Part shown: positions 8,824-18,300 of the stretch, piece after piece
Layout: each line of letters opens with the position of its first letter
Numbering within the stretch: position 1 is the first letter of the stretch
Source: Desemzia sp045528445
GTDB lineage: Bacteria; Bacillota; Bacilli; Lactobacillales; Carnobacteriaceae
Direction of reading: 5' to 3'
Assembly: GCF_045528445.1 (NCBI RefSeq)
Contig: NZ_JBGQQU010000002.1
Span: 91,699 to 155,698 of the forward strand
DNA length: 64,000 nt
Notes under the pieces: model-generated
The model's database searches: none
What the model saw: only the letters and a program-made list of their open reading frames with translations
Told to the model about the DNA's origin: nothing
Position numbers and translations under genes: made by a program

Positions 8824-9462
8824 ATGAACTTGAATGATTTTATGCACGAAAATTACCCCAATCTTCAGCTGAGACCACCTTTGTTTTATAATTGGGGTAT
8901 TGGGATTCGTTTTGAACTTGGCCTAGAAAAGGAATGGTTCTTTGATTCTTCAAACAACTTGTATGTATTAGGATGTTATAATAGAGCAATTACTTTATTT
9001 GAATCGTTGCATTCACCAACAGATGATATTTTTGTTGTGATGGATATGAACAACTTTGACGTAAGAAAAAAACTGAAACGTCAGCTACAGAATTTTTCTC
9101 CGTACATAAAAAAATCATTGTTCTACAGCTTAAAACATCAAGAATTGCCTTTTATTTTTCCAGAAGACGATGAGGATGGCACACGTAAAACCAACAGATT
9201 TACTTTAACATGCAAAACAATGGATTTAAACCATGTTGCCTTGCTGAAAGCTGTTTGCAACCAAGATTTAGGCTTTAATCCGAGTATTTCTCATAATGTT
9301 TACGTGATAAATATCCAGAAAAAAACGATTTTCCATACTTATGATGATAGAGGTTGTGATGTATTGGCAACTTCGCCTGCAGCAATAAAAGAGATCTATA
9401 CAAAATATAGTGACTGGATTTTAGATTATGACAGAGTTGAAATAGATAAACTATTCGAATAA
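8824..9462 (+). CDS. DUF3885 domain-containing protein
   Basis: Uncharacterised 212-residue soluble protein; no signal peptide or membrane segment. The C-terminal part with VYVINIQKKTIFHTYDDRGC and DVLATSP is what I recognise as the DUF3885 signature, and the N-terminal half (RPPLFYNWGIGIRFELG) fits the same family. Function is unknown; members are often scattered singletons or found near toxin-immunity type genes, but no partner is visible here. The gene stands alone between two strong terminators (8696-8742 and 9461-9518), with a GAGGTGATT site before the ATG. It is the least conserved coding gene in the first 10 kb by context, so it may be accessory. Confidence 0.75.
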   Translation: MNLNDFMHENYPNLQLRPPLFYNWGIGIRFELGLEKEWFFDSSNNLYVLGCYNRAITLFESLHSPTDDIFVVMDMNNFDVRKKLKRQLQNFSPYIKKSLFYSLKHQELPFIFPEDDEDGTRKTNRFTLTCKTMDLNHVALLKAVCNQDLGFNPSISHNVYVINIQKKTIFHTYDDRGCDVLATSPAAIKEIYTKYSDWILDYDRVEIDKLFE

Positions 9463-9518
9463 AAAGAGATTGTCCAAAAAGCGAGTCCCACTCGATTTTT
9501 GAAACAATCTCTTTTTTG
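9461..9518. terminator. Bidirectional terminator between DUF3885 gene and lexA
   Basis: AAAAAGAGATTG pairs with CAATCTCTTTTTT around an inner CGAGT/ACTCG hairpin; A and T tracts on both sides serve the two convergent genes. Confidence 0.8.
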
Positions 9519-9519
9519 T

Positions 9520-10143
9520 TTATAAAACATGGCTTCGATAAAGACCGACAACTTTTCCTAAAATAGATACTTCTTGTAAGATGATCGGGCTCATAGTATC
9601 GTTTTCTGGTTGTAGTCTGTAATGATCTTGTTCGATAAAGAATCGTTTGCATGTAGCTTCATCTTCAGTTGTCATTGCAATGACAATGTCGCCGTTATCC
9701 GCACTGGATTGTTTACGGACGATAACTTCGTCTCCATCAAGAATCCCAGCGTTGATCATACTTTCTCCTCGAATGGTCAACATAAACAATGAACCATTTT
9801 CATACTCTAAACTGGGTGGGATAGGAAAAAAATCTGTCGCTTCTTCTACAGCTAATATCGGCTCTCCAGCTGTAACGGTACCCAATAAAGGAATTTTATT
9901 TAAACCAACTCCTAATTGAGATAAACCGGCAGTTGTCAATTCAATAGTTCTAGGTTTACTCGGATCGCGATGAATAAAGCCGTTTTTTTCCAAACGAGAT
10001 AAATGTCCATGAACAGTTGATGTAGAGGACAACGATACTGCTTGACCAATCTCTCTAACAGTCGGCGGGAAACCTTTCTCTTTTACTTGTTCATAAATGT
10101 ATTGTAAAACTTCAATTTGTCTAGACGCTGGTGATTTTTTCAT
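9520..10143 (-). CDS. lexA: SOS repressor LexA
   Basis: Transcriptional repressor of the DNA-damage response, inactivated by RecA-stimulated self-cleavage. The 207-residue protein has an N-terminal winged helix (about 1-70), the cleavage site Ala92-Gly93 within TVTAGEP, the nucleophile Ser128 in GESM and the general base Lys166 in ATCKRF, so the protease is intact. GAGGTG (minus strand, about 10155-10160) precedes the ATG. Its own promoter at 10184-10212 is overlapped by a LexA box, giving autoregulation. It is divergent from ynzC, as in Bacillus, but yneA and yneB, which lie between them there, are missing. Confidence 0.97.
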   Translation of the reverse strand: MKKSPASRQIEVLQYIYEQVKEKGFPPTVREIGQAVSLSSTSTVHGHLSRLEKNGFIHRDPSKPRTIELTTAGLSQLGVGLNKIPLLGTVTAGEPILAVEEATDFFPIPPSLEYENGSLFMLTIRGESMINAGILDGDEVIVRKQSSADNGDIVIAMTTEDEATCKRFFIEQDHYRLQPENDTMSPIILQEVSILGKVVGLYRSHVL

Positions 10144-10183
10144 AATTTTATAAACACCTCAATTCTTATTTACTCTTACTGTT

Positions 10184-10212
10184 AGAATAGCATAAACGAA
10201 TCCTTTTTTCAA
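10184..10212 (-). promoter_or_regulatory. lexA promoter
   Basis: On the minus strand: TTGAAA (10212-10207), 17-base spacer ending in TGC, then TATTCT (10189-10184). Both boxes are close to consensus and the -10 is extended. Confidence 0.75.
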
Positions 10213-10223
10213 ACAAACGTTCG
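10210..10223 (-). promoter_or_regulatory. LexA operator (SOS box)
   Basis: CGAACGTTTGTTTG on the minus strand resembles the Gram-positive LexA consensus CGAAC-N4-GTTCG, with one change in the second half-site. It overlaps the first bases of the lexA -35 box, the expected place for autorepression. It also lies upstream of the divergent ynzC transcript. Confidence 0.7.
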
Positions 10224-10372
10224 CCTTTTTTGAAGATAATGACCAGTTGTTGAGTTATAATGTCATTTTATCGTCGGTATAACATATAGAAGATCGAATT
10301 CAACAGACAATCCAGCTGTATTTTTTAGTCATTTTTGGTATATTGGTTAAGGAAGTAGAAAGGATGAAGATA

Positions 10373-10615
10373 ATGTTATCAAAAGAAGAAATAAACCGGA
10401 TCAATGAGTTAGCTAAAAAATCAAAAACAGAAGAAGGTCTAACTCTTTCGGAACAAGTAGAACAAAAAAAATTGCGTGAAGATTATCTAACAGCTTTCAG
10501 AGGTGGAATGAGAAACCATATTGAAGGCATGAAAGTGGTTGACGAAGAAGGAAACGATGTAACGCCTGATAAAGTCAAGAAAATTCAAAAAGATAAAGGT
10601 CTGCATGGCAGATAA
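10373..10615 (+). CDS. ynzC: DUF896 (YnzC-like) small protein
   Basis: An 80-residue cytosolic protein of the UPF0291/DUF896 family; YnzC of B. subtilis is a short two-helix hairpin protein of unknown function. The diagnostic opening KEEINRINELAKKSK and the LREDYLTAFRGGMRNHIEG helix are clear. ATG 10373 is preferred (AGGA 8-9 bases upstream); the in-frame ATG at 10364 is also possible, whereas the in-frame TTG at 10343 lies in a likely -10 (TATATT 10339-10344). In B. subtilis ynzC is in the LexA-controlled yneA-yneB-ynzC operon. Here it is first, 230 bases from lexA, followed by tkt. Confidence 0.9.
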   Translation: MLSKEEINRINELAKKSKTEEGLTLSEQVEQKKLREDYLTAFRGGMRNHIEGMKVVDEEGNDVTPDKVKKIQKDKGLHGR

Positions 10616-10717
10616 AAAAAATTCGAAATAGTTCCCATTTGTTTACAAAAAAATGGTATGATATAGAAGCAATGTAAGCAGTTTAATAAGCTTGAAATTT
10701 GAAAGGAATGATATTTT

Positions 10718-12712
10718 TTGTTCGATAAAGTAGATCAATTAGCTGTAGATACCATTCGTACGTTAAGCATTGACGGAGTTCAAAAAGCCAACTCCGGTCA
10801 CCCTGGATTACCTATGGGTGCTGCACCAATGGCATATGTGTTATGGACAAAGCACTTAAAAGCCAATCCAAAAAATTCCCACTGGGTCGACCGCGACCGC
10901 TTTGTACTTTCTGCAGGTCATGGATCCATGATGTTGTACAGCATGCTGCATTTGGCAGGATACAAAGTTTCAATTGGTGATTTAAAGAGTTTCCGTCAAT
11001 GGGAAAGTAAAACTCCAGGACATCCAGAAGTACACTATACAGATGGTGTAGAAGCAACAACCGGTCCTCTTGGACAAGGAATTGCCAATAGTGTCGGTAT
11101 GGCCATGGCTGAAGCTCACTTAGCAGCTACTTACAATAAAGAAGGTCACAGCATTGTGGATCACTATACTTATGCTTTATGTGGTGATGGAGATTTAATG
11201 GAAGGTATATCAGCAGAAGCAGCGAGTTTAGCTGGACACTTGAAATTAGGCAAATTGGTCGTTTTATACGATTCAAATGACATTTCTTTAGATGGGCCTA
11301 CATCAAAAGCCTTTACAGAAAACGTTGGTCAACGTTTCGAAGCTTATGGTTGGGAACACATTTTAGTAAAAGATGGAAATGATTTAGAAGAAATCAATGC
11401 AGCGATTGAAAAAGCAAAAGCTAATTCAGATCAACCTACATTGATCGAAGTGAAGACCGTTATCGGATTTGGTGCTCCTAACGCAGGATCACACAAAGTT
11501 CATGGTGCTCCATTAGGTATCGAAGGAGTAGAAGCGACTAAAAAAGCTTACGGTTGGGAAGGGGAAGACTTCTACGTGCCGGTTGAAGCTCAAGCTCGTT
11601 TTGAAGAAACAATGGTTACACCAGGCGAAGAAGCTGAAACAGAATGGGAAAAAGCTTTTGAAGCTTACCGTCAAGAATTCCCTGAATTAGCTCAACAATT
11701 TGAGGCAGGATTTAACGGCGATTTACCTGAAGGGTGGGACAAAGATTTGCCTGTATACGAAGAAGGCGATGCGGCTGTAGCTTCTCGTAAATCAGGTAGC
11801 GATACTTTGAATGCTATTGCTAAAAATGTTCCGAATTTCTGGGGCGGTTCAGCTGACTTGTCTTCATCGAACAACACGATGATTGATAATGTCACTGATT
11901 TTCAAGCTGGTCAATACGAAGGACGCAACATTTGGTATGGTGTTCGTGAATTCGCCATGACGGCTGCTGCTAACGGAATTATGCTGCACGGTGGTACAAA
12001 AACTTATGTAGGAACATTCTTTGTCTTTACAGATTATTTAAGAGCTGCAGTTCGTTTGGCGGCTATTTCTAAGTTGCCTGTAACGTATGTGTTTACACAT
12101 GATTCAGTAGCAGTTGGTGAAGATGGTCCTACTCATGAACCAGTAGAGCACCTTTCAAGCTTACGCAGTATGCCAAACTTGACTGTTCTTCGTCCGGCTG
12201 ATGGAAATGAAGTCACAGCTGCTTGGGAGATTGCACTGAAATCAACTGATCACCCAACAATGTTGGTGTTGAGTCGTCAAAACTTGCCGGTTTTACCAAA
12301 AACCAAAGAAATGGCACGCGAAAATGTTCAAAAGGGTGCTTATGTTCTTTCACCACAAGAGGGAGAACAACCTGAAGGTATCCTAATGGCTACAGGTTCT
12401 GAAGTGGCATTAGCATTAGAAGCTCAAAAAGAATTGAAAGCTCAAGGAAAAGACGTATCAGTCGTTTCTATGCCAAGCTTTGATTTATTTGAAAAACAAG
12501 ATGCGGCTTATAAAGAAAGTGTCTTGCCGAAAGAAGTACGCAAACGCGTTTCGATTGAAATGGGAGCTACTTTTGGTTGGGAACGTTATGTTGGCCTAGA
12601 TGGAGCGACTGTTGGAATCGACAAATACGGTGCAAGTGCTCCTGGCGAAACGGTCATTAAAAATTACGGTTTTACCACAGAAAATATTGTAGAGGTATTT
12701 AATACTCTTTAA
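10718..12712 (+). CDS. tkt: Transketolase
   Basis: Thiamine-diphosphate enzyme of the non-oxidative pentose phosphate pathway that moves two-carbon units between sugar phosphates. The 664-residue protein has the full layout: PP domain with NSGHPGLPMGAAP (about 26-38) and the ThDP motif GDGDLMEG (about 155-162), the Pyr domain with the acidic REFAMTAAANG region, and a C-terminal transketolase domain. It uses a TTG start at 10718 with GAAAGGA about 11 bases upstream; the nearby ATG at 10708 is out of frame. It ends at a strong terminator, and yneF follows separately. The ynzC-tkt-yneF order is conserved with Bacillus. Confidence 0.97.
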   Translation: MFDKVDQLAVDTIRTLSIDGVQKANSGHPGLPMGAAPMAYVLWTKHLKANPKNSHWVDRDRFVLSAGHGSMMLYSMLHLAGYKVSIGDLKSFRQWESKTPGHPEVHYTDGVEATTGPLGQGIANSVGMAMAEAHLAATYNKEGHSIVDHYTYALCGDGDLMEGISAEAASLAGHLKLGKLVVLYDSNDISLDGPTSKAFTENVGQRFEAYGWEHILVKDGNDLEEINAAIEKAKANSDQPTLIEVKTVIGFGAPNAGSHKVHGAPLGIEGVEATKKAYGWEGEDFYVPVEAQARFEETMVTPGEEAETEWEKAFEAYRQEFPELAQQFEAGFNGDLPEGWDKDLPVYEEGDAAVASRKSGSDTLNAIAKNVPNFWGGSADLSSSNNTMIDNVTDFQAGQYEGRNIWYGVREFAMTAAANGIMLHGGTKTYVGTFFVFTDYLRAAVRLAAISKLPVTYVFTHDSVAVGEDGPTHEPVEHLSSLRSMPNLTVLRPADGNEVTAAWEIALKSTDHPTMLVLSRQNLPVLPKTKEMARENVQKGAYVLSPQEGEQPEGILMATGSEVALALEAQKELKAQGKDVSVVSMPSFDLFEKQDAAYKESVLPKEVRKRVSIEMGATFGWERYVGLDGATVGIDKYGASAPGETVIKNYGFTTENIVEVFNTL

Positions 12713-12728
12713 AAATGAATAATTTTTT

Positions 12729-12776
12729 GAGGCGGAAGCTGTACAAAACGAATCATTTTGTACAGCTTCAGCCTTT
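12729..12776 (+). terminator. Terminator after tkt
   Basis: GAAGCTGTACAAAA pairs perfectly with TTTTGTACAGCTTC, flanked by GGC/GCC, then a T run. Confidence 0.85.
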
Positions 12777-12892
12777 TTAAGAGCTGTTAAAAGAAGAGTG
12801 CGAATACGTAAAAGAAATGATTGCTATTTATTTTTTTCATTTTTTTTAGTACAATTAACAACTGAGAGGTATTGAAAGGAGTGAAAGGTACA

Positions 12893-13129
12893 ATGAACGT
12901 AATGTTAGCAATCGTTTTAATTATAATTGCTTTACTTGCTGGTTTAGTTGGAGGATTCTTTATATCTAGAAAATACATGATGGATTATTTCCAAAAAAAT
13001 CCGCCAGTCAATGAAGACATGTTACGCATGATGATGATGCAAATGGGACAAAAACCATCTGAAAAGAAAATCAAACAAATGATGGCATCTATGAAAGTAC
13101 AATCTGAGAAACAAAACAAGAAAAAATAA
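12893..13129 (+). CDS. yneF: UPF0154 membrane protein (YneF-like)
   Basis: A 78-residue protein with one N-terminal membrane helix (about 3-25, ending GGFFISRKYMMDYF) and a basic, methionine-rich cytosolic tail (MLRMMMMQMGQKPSEKK). This is the typical UPF0154/YneF pattern; the function is not established. ATG 12893 is chosen because the family begins just before the helix; the preceding GAAAGGAGTGAAAGG offers good ribosome binding. In-frame TTG 12872 and GTG 12881 would only add a short charged extension. Position after tkt matches Bacillus. Confidence 0.9.
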   Translation: MNVMLAIVLIIIALLAGLVGGFFISRKYMMDYFQKNPPVNEDMLRMMMMQMGQKPSEKKIKQMMASMKVQSEKQNKKK

Positions 13130-13146
13130 ACATTTTTTTACTTAAT

Positions 13147-13183
13147 AAACGAAGCGGACAGAAGAACATTCTGTTCGTTTTTT
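13147..13183 (+). terminator. Terminator after yneF
   Basis: AAACGAA...ACAGAA pairs with TTCTGTTCGTTT with a small bulge, followed by seven T. A dispersed repeat copy starts directly behind it at 13185. Confidence 0.6.
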
Positions 13184-13184
13184 T

Positions 13185-13276
13185 GGTTCTACAGTATTTG
13201 ACATTGGTAAGTAGAAAATACCGTTCTTTTTAATGCTAAACCTTTTAAAAATACATTTCTCTGCCAACATTAGAAG
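13185..13276 (+). repeat. Dispersed repeat, short copy
   Basis: From GGTTCTACAGTATTTGACAT to GCCAACATTAGAAG this 92-base stretch matches the reverse complement of 39061-39135 plus 38860-38877. It lacks the roughly 180-base internal module found between those two pieces. Shared segments include TTGGTAAGTAGAAAATAC, TTCTTTTTAATGCTAAACCT and CCAAC-TTAGAAG. It lies between the convergent yneF and plsC genes. Confidence 0.75.
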
Positions 13277-13308
13277 AGAAAGAACTTTTTTAAAATGAAT
13301 TGTATACA

Positions 13309-13345
13309 AAAAGAGATGCGCCGGTATAAAACGGCACATCTCTTT
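13309..13345 (-). terminator. Terminator after plsC
   Basis: AAAGAGATG/CATCTCTTT with an inner GCCG/CGGC stem, just beyond the plsC stop codon on the minus strand, followed by T on that strand. Confidence 0.75.
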
Positions 13346-13356
13346 TCTTTAGTTCA

Positions 13357-13974
13357 TTATTTGTATTCGTAACGATAAGTCGGATCAATTTCTTTGTCTA
13401 ATTGATCAAATGCACTTTGGATCTGAGTCTCGATCAAAGACAAGTTTTCTTTGTTTAATTTTGTTTTACGGTCCACATAAATAGGATCTCCAAAGCGAAC
13501 AATAACTTTTTTTCGTTTGATCAAGTCAGTTAAGGTTAATGGTCCTTGATACACTGCTGGGACCATTGGGACGCCACTTAATTTTGCAATTGTAGGAGCT
13601 CCACCTTTTAGTTCAGCAGAGTGTCTAGTCCCCGTTGGAAACATAGCCAAACTGAGTTTTCCTTCTTTCAGTATTTTGACCGGCTTTTTAATAGCACTAG
13701 GGCCAGGATTTTGTCTATCTACAGGAAAAGCATTCGCATTACGAATAATCCATCCTAGTACGGGGTTTTTAAAGAGTTCTTTTTTAGCCATGAAAGCAAA
13801 TTCCGTTTTATTCGCTCCTAAGGCTAAGTAAACCGGGTCGATCCAAGTACGATGCGGAGCGATTAAAATATACGATTCATTTTGAGGTAATTTGTCTCTT
13901 TGTTGGTAATGAGCATTCCCGTTCAGTATAAAGACTAACACACGGACAACAGCTCGTAATATTTTAAAAAACAC
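13357..13974 (-). CDS. plsC: 1-acyl-sn-glycerol-3-phosphate acyltransferase
   Basis: Membrane-associated acyltransferase forming phosphatidic acid from lysophosphatidic acid. The 205-residue protein has a hydrophobic N-terminus (about 3-18), the catalytic HX4D motif as HRTWID (His41, Asp46), the glycerol-phosphate motif region around NAFPVDRQ (about 81-88) and motif III as FPTGTR (about 112-117). Motif III is FPEGTR in most relatives, so the usual Glu is Thr114 here; I recall similar variants in other lactic acid bacteria, so it may be lineage-typical rather than inactivating. GTG start with GAAAGGA about 10 bases upstream. It is isolated on the minus strand between yneF and sbcD. Confidence 0.9.
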   Translation of the reverse strand: MFFKILRAVVRVLVFILNGNAHYQQRDKLPQNESYILIAPHRTWIDPVYLALGANKTEFAFMAKKELFKNPVLGWIIRNANAFPVDRQNPGPSAIKKPVKILKEGKLSLAMFPTGTRHSAELKGGAPTIAKLSGVPMVPAVYQGPLTLTDLIKRKKVIVRFGDPIYVDRKTKLNKENLSLIETQIQSAFDQLDKEIDPTYRYEYK

Positions 13975-14139
13975 GTTTGTTCAATCCTTTCATAAATAAC
14001 TTCTCTGACACTTCTTTATTAGTATGATTGAAAACGATAAATTTCGCAACAACTTTTATGGTTGGACTAATTTTATTTTAGTAAAAAACAGAAAAGACTC
14101 ATTTATATCAAAAAGCTGTTCGAGAGACAGCGATTATTT

Positions 14140-14148
14140 TGGTATACT
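14140..14148 (+). promoter_or_regulatory. Extended -10 promoter for sbcDC
   Basis: TGGTATACT, an extended -10, lies 35 bases before the sbcD ATG; no consensus -35 is seen. The open frame upstream of 14183 lies before this promoter and is not part of the gene. Confidence 0.55.
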
Positions 14149-14182
14149 AGATAAGATAAAAACACAAATAGGAGGACTGAAA

Positions 14183-15325
14183 ATGAAGTTCATACATACA
14201 GGAGATTGGCACATTGGGAAAAAGCTTCATGGATTGCAATTGCTGGCGGAACAACGTGAAGTGTTTGAGCAATTATTGGAAACTGCTAAAAGTGAAAAAG
14301 TAGATGCTATTGTAATCGCAGGAGATTTGTTTGACCGCGCTGTACCACCTGCTGAGGCAGTGAGTGTATTGAATCAAATGTTGATCGATATGAATTTGAC
14401 AGAACAGATTCCTGTTTTGGCCATTTCTGGAAATCATGATTCCGCTACTCGTTTAGAATCGGGAAGTCAATGGTTTAAACAAGCTAACTTACATGTACAG
14501 ACTAAAATCAATGATGCTGTATTCAATCCAGTTACATTAGGCAATACGCAATTTTTTTTGCTGCCTTATTTTGATCCGATTGATGCACGGTTGTATTTTG
14601 AAGACGAAACACTGGACACCCCTGAACGAGCGGTTCAAAAGATAGTAAATAAAATGATTGAGCAATTTGATTCTGCAAAAAATCAAGTATTGATCTCACA
14701 TTTTTTTGTGACAGGCAGTTTAAGAACTGATTCTGAAACAGAATCAACAGTCGGTGGTCTAGATAATGTGTCTGCAGGTGTGTTTAAAGACTTTACCTAT
14801 GTCGCCTTAGGACATTTGCACCTCCCCAATGCGCTGAGTCATGAATCAGTGCGGTATTCTGGCAGTTTATTAAAATACTCGGTTTCAGAAGCCGATCAAC
14901 AAAAAGGTTTTCGCATCATAGAACTAGACGACGAAGGAATCAACGAGCAAAGCTTCCATACCGTTCAGCCAACGCGTGACATTCTCGTATTGGAAGAGGC
15001 TTTTGCGACGTTAATGGATGAATCCTACTATCAAAAGGTGAAACGAGACCAATTTATTTATATTAAATTAAAAGACACCGTCATGCTGCCCAATGCAATG
15101 AATCGTTTGAGAGAAGTGTATCCTAATGTTATTGGGATGGAAAGAGTCAATCAGAAAGGTTTGCTTTCTGGGATGAAACAAGCTAAAAAAGAACTGCCCA
15201 CTGCCTCAGCTCCGAATGTATTGTTTGGACAATATTTTGAAGAGATCATGCAGGAACCGTTAACGCCTAAACAAGTGAAACTAGTTGAATCATTATTTGA
15301 AGAATTTCAAAAGGAGGAGGATTAA
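14183..15325 (+). CDS. sbcD: SbcD nuclease subunit of the SbcCD complex
   Basis: Mre11-type Mn-dependent nuclease that with SbcC opens hairpins and processes DNA double-strand ends. The 380-residue protein has the five phosphoesterase motifs: GDWHIGKK (about 7-14), AGDLFDRA (about 48-55), GNHDS (about 85), the LISHFF segment and GHLHLPN. ATG 14183 follows GGAGGACTG. The stop codon abuts the sbcC ATG at 15326, giving tight translational coupling of the two subunits. The C-terminal region (about 290-380) corresponds to the SbcC-contacting part. Confidence 0.96.
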   Translation: MKFIHTGDWHIGKKLHGLQLLAEQREVFEQLLETAKSEKVDAIVIAGDLFDRAVPPAEAVSVLNQMLIDMNLTEQIPVLAISGNHDSATRLESGSQWFKQANLHVQTKINDAVFNPVTLGNTQFFLLPYFDPIDARLYFEDETLDTPERAVQKIVNKMIEQFDSAKNQVLISHFFVTGSLRTDSETESTVGGLDNVSAGVFKDFTYVALGHLHLPNALSHESVRYSGSLLKYSVSEADQQKGFRIIELDDEGINEQSFHTVQPTRDILVLEEAFATLMDESYYQKVKRDQFIYIKLKDTVMLPNAMNRLREVYPNVIGMERVNQKGLLSGMKQAKKELPTASAPNVLFGQYFEEIMQEPLTPKQVKLVESLFEEFQKEED

Positions 15326-18300
15326 ATGCGCCCACAATCATTGACACTCAAAGCTTTTGGTCCTTATATGGATGAAACGATCGATTTTTCCAACTTTTAT
15401 GGAAACAATATCTTTTTGATTGCAGGAAAAACCGGTTCTGGGAAAACAACTTTATTTGACGGGATCTGTTTTGCGCTGTTTGGAAAAACGAATGGATCAA
15501 ATCGTGAGCCGAAAGAAATGCGCTCGACATTTGCCAATGCTAAAGAAATAACCAGTGTGTCGTTTACCTTTCATGCACAAAACAAATTGTATGAGATCGT
15601 TCGCAGTCCTGCTCAAACTCTTCTAAAGTTAAAGGGCGAGGGGACTCGTGATGTGCCGGCAAAAGCATCGATTCGAGTTTTTAGTGAAGATGGAACTGAA
15701 CTTCAACAAGTCAGCAAAATCAGTGAAGTAGATGCTTTGATCGAAGAAGTGGTGCAATTGACTTGTGATCAATTTCGCCAAATCGTGATGATCCCTCAAG
15801 GTGAATTCCGACGTTTTTTGAATGCAGACAGCGGAGATAAAGAAAACATTTTAAGAAAACTTTTTGGAACTGGAATCTACCGGCAATTTAGCGAAAAATT
15901 AAAAGAGAAGAAAAAAGGGATGCACGTTAAGCTGTTGGAAAAGGAGAAAGAATTGGAATCTGCTTTAAGCAGAGCGCATTGGCTTGATGAGAAACCAGTT
16001 TCTGACTTGACCGGCTTTGCAGGCATGAAAGTAGAAATCGAACAATTAAAAGAAGACCAACAAAATAGGACCACTATTTTAGCAGCCTTAGACAGTGCTA
16101 TAGCTGATTTGATGAAAAAGACTACAGAAGCCAACAACTTTTTAATAGAACAACAAACGATCCAACAGTTATTGACCGAAAAAGCAGACATGACTGCTGC
16201 TTTAGCAGACTTGAATAAAGAACAACTTCGTATCACTGAACTTCACCACACGATAAAATCGTTTGAAGAAGCTAAAACCTTTGAACCCTTACTGTTTCAA
16301 TTAAAGGAAAACAGACAAACACTTGCTGTTGCTGAGCAAAAACATACTGCTGCTTTGGATGAGCTTCGAACGGCTCAAGAAAATGTAGAAAAAGCAGCTC
16401 AACAAAAGGAACATTTGGAAGAAGAAAAAGCACAGCAAGAGCAGCGTAAAGAACAATTGATCAGATTGACACACTTAAAACAATCGATTGAAACCTATAC
16501 AACCAGTGAGCAGCAAAACAAAGAACAAGAAATAGTGGTTCAACAGCTTCAAGCTAAATTCAAAAAACTGACTTCAGATCAAGAAGAGCTGATCTATGAA
16601 AAAGATAAATTAAATCAGGTATTAGAGGCATTAAAAGAACAAAAAAGCCACTTGTATGTGTTGAAAGACGAGCTTCAAAGAGTTGGAAAGGCTCAAAGTA
16701 TGCTGCAAGAAGTCCTTCAATTCGATACCCAAAAGAATCACCTTAGAACCGAATTAGGCGAGAAAACCGCTCGTAAAAACGAAGTTGCTGTAATGTTGGA
16801 AGCAGCTGTCAAACAATACAAAGCAGTAAAAAGTGATTGGGCTAAAGTGCAGATCCAAAAATTAGCGGAAGAACTGATTGAAGGAGAACCCTGTCCTGTG
16901 TGTGGTTCAACGGAACATCCTCTGCACAGCGTGAATAGTGAAAATCCTACCCAGTCAGCTGTTGAATTGGAGATGAGCTTAGAAGAAAAAGAGAAGCATG
17001 TTACTACACATCAAGCTGAAATTGAAGTGCTCTCTCAGCAAATCGACCAGTTAGAAGTATCTGAGAAAGAGTTGACGCAATCGTTAGATCAAAAACTTGT
17101 TTACTGGCAAGAACAAGCCTCTCATTTATCGTTAAAACAAAAAGAGCTCCATGAGCAGAAGACAGAACTGATGGAACTGATACGCGATCTAAATGAGCAA
17201 ATAGGAGCTATTGACATTCAGTTAGCTTCTCAAGCCAGTCATGAAGAGAAGAAAATGCACTTTGAGCATGAAATAGCTGAGATTCAAGAAAAACTTACAC
17301 TCGGTGAAACAAACCTTCAACTAGAATGGAATCGATGGAGTGAACTAAAAGGAAAGTTGAAACAACTGAGTCAAGAAATCCCTGAAGAATATTTGGATAC
17401 TGAACGCTATGCCGCAGAAGTAGAAGCTGTAACTAAGGCTATAAACAATTGGGATAAGCGGTATGAAGAAGCTGGAAAAAACCATACAACAGCTGAAAAA
17501 ATACAAGAACAGGTGCGCTATACATTGCGTTCCATCTCCGAAACAATCTCTTTGGAACAAGAGAAACAACAAGTACTAACGAAGCAATTAACACAGACAC
17601 TAGAAGAAAGTTCTTTTACTGCCGTGGAAGAAGTAGAAAAGCAGTTGGCGAATAGTTCCTATATCAGTGATTGGCGGAATGAGATCAATCATTTTGAAAA
17701 GACTTACTATAATGTTCAACACAACTTGGAACTTAATACACAGAAGTTAGAGGGCAAACCTCTTCCAAAATTAAAAGAAGCAAAAGAACAATACGATTTG
17801 TTAAGTGAAAGAAAGACGCAAAAAGCGGAAGAAAAAGCGGTTCTGTTAGACCATTTCGCTCAAAATGAGAGTGTATTGAAAACGAGTCAGTCTATTTTGG
17901 ATGCACATCAGAAAAATATGGATCTTTATCTAGAGATCGCAACCCTATCTGATGTGGCTAACGGTGATTCAGGAAATAGTAAACTAGGTTTTGAACGCTA
18001 TGTGTTGTCTTACTTCTTAGAAGAAGTCTTGATGCTGGCCAACCAACGCTTACAAAAGCTTTCTAACAATCGCTACTTATTTGATCTGAATCGAGAAGAT
18101 GGTTCATATAAAAACCGAACAGGCCTAGAGATCAATATTTATGATGATCATGCTGGAGGGATTCGAAATGTAGGGACGCTTTCTGGTGGGGAAAGCTTTA
18201 CTGCAGCACTTTCATTGGCTTTATCTCTGTCAGATGTTGTACAGCGTCAATCCGGTGGAGTACAAATTGAAGCGATTTTTATTGATGAAGGTTTTGGTTC

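Noticed and set aside
14024..14182. 53-codon N-terminal extension of SbcD
   Set aside because: It precedes and contains the sbcDC promoter; the family starts at MKFIHTGDWH with GGAGGACTG upstream.
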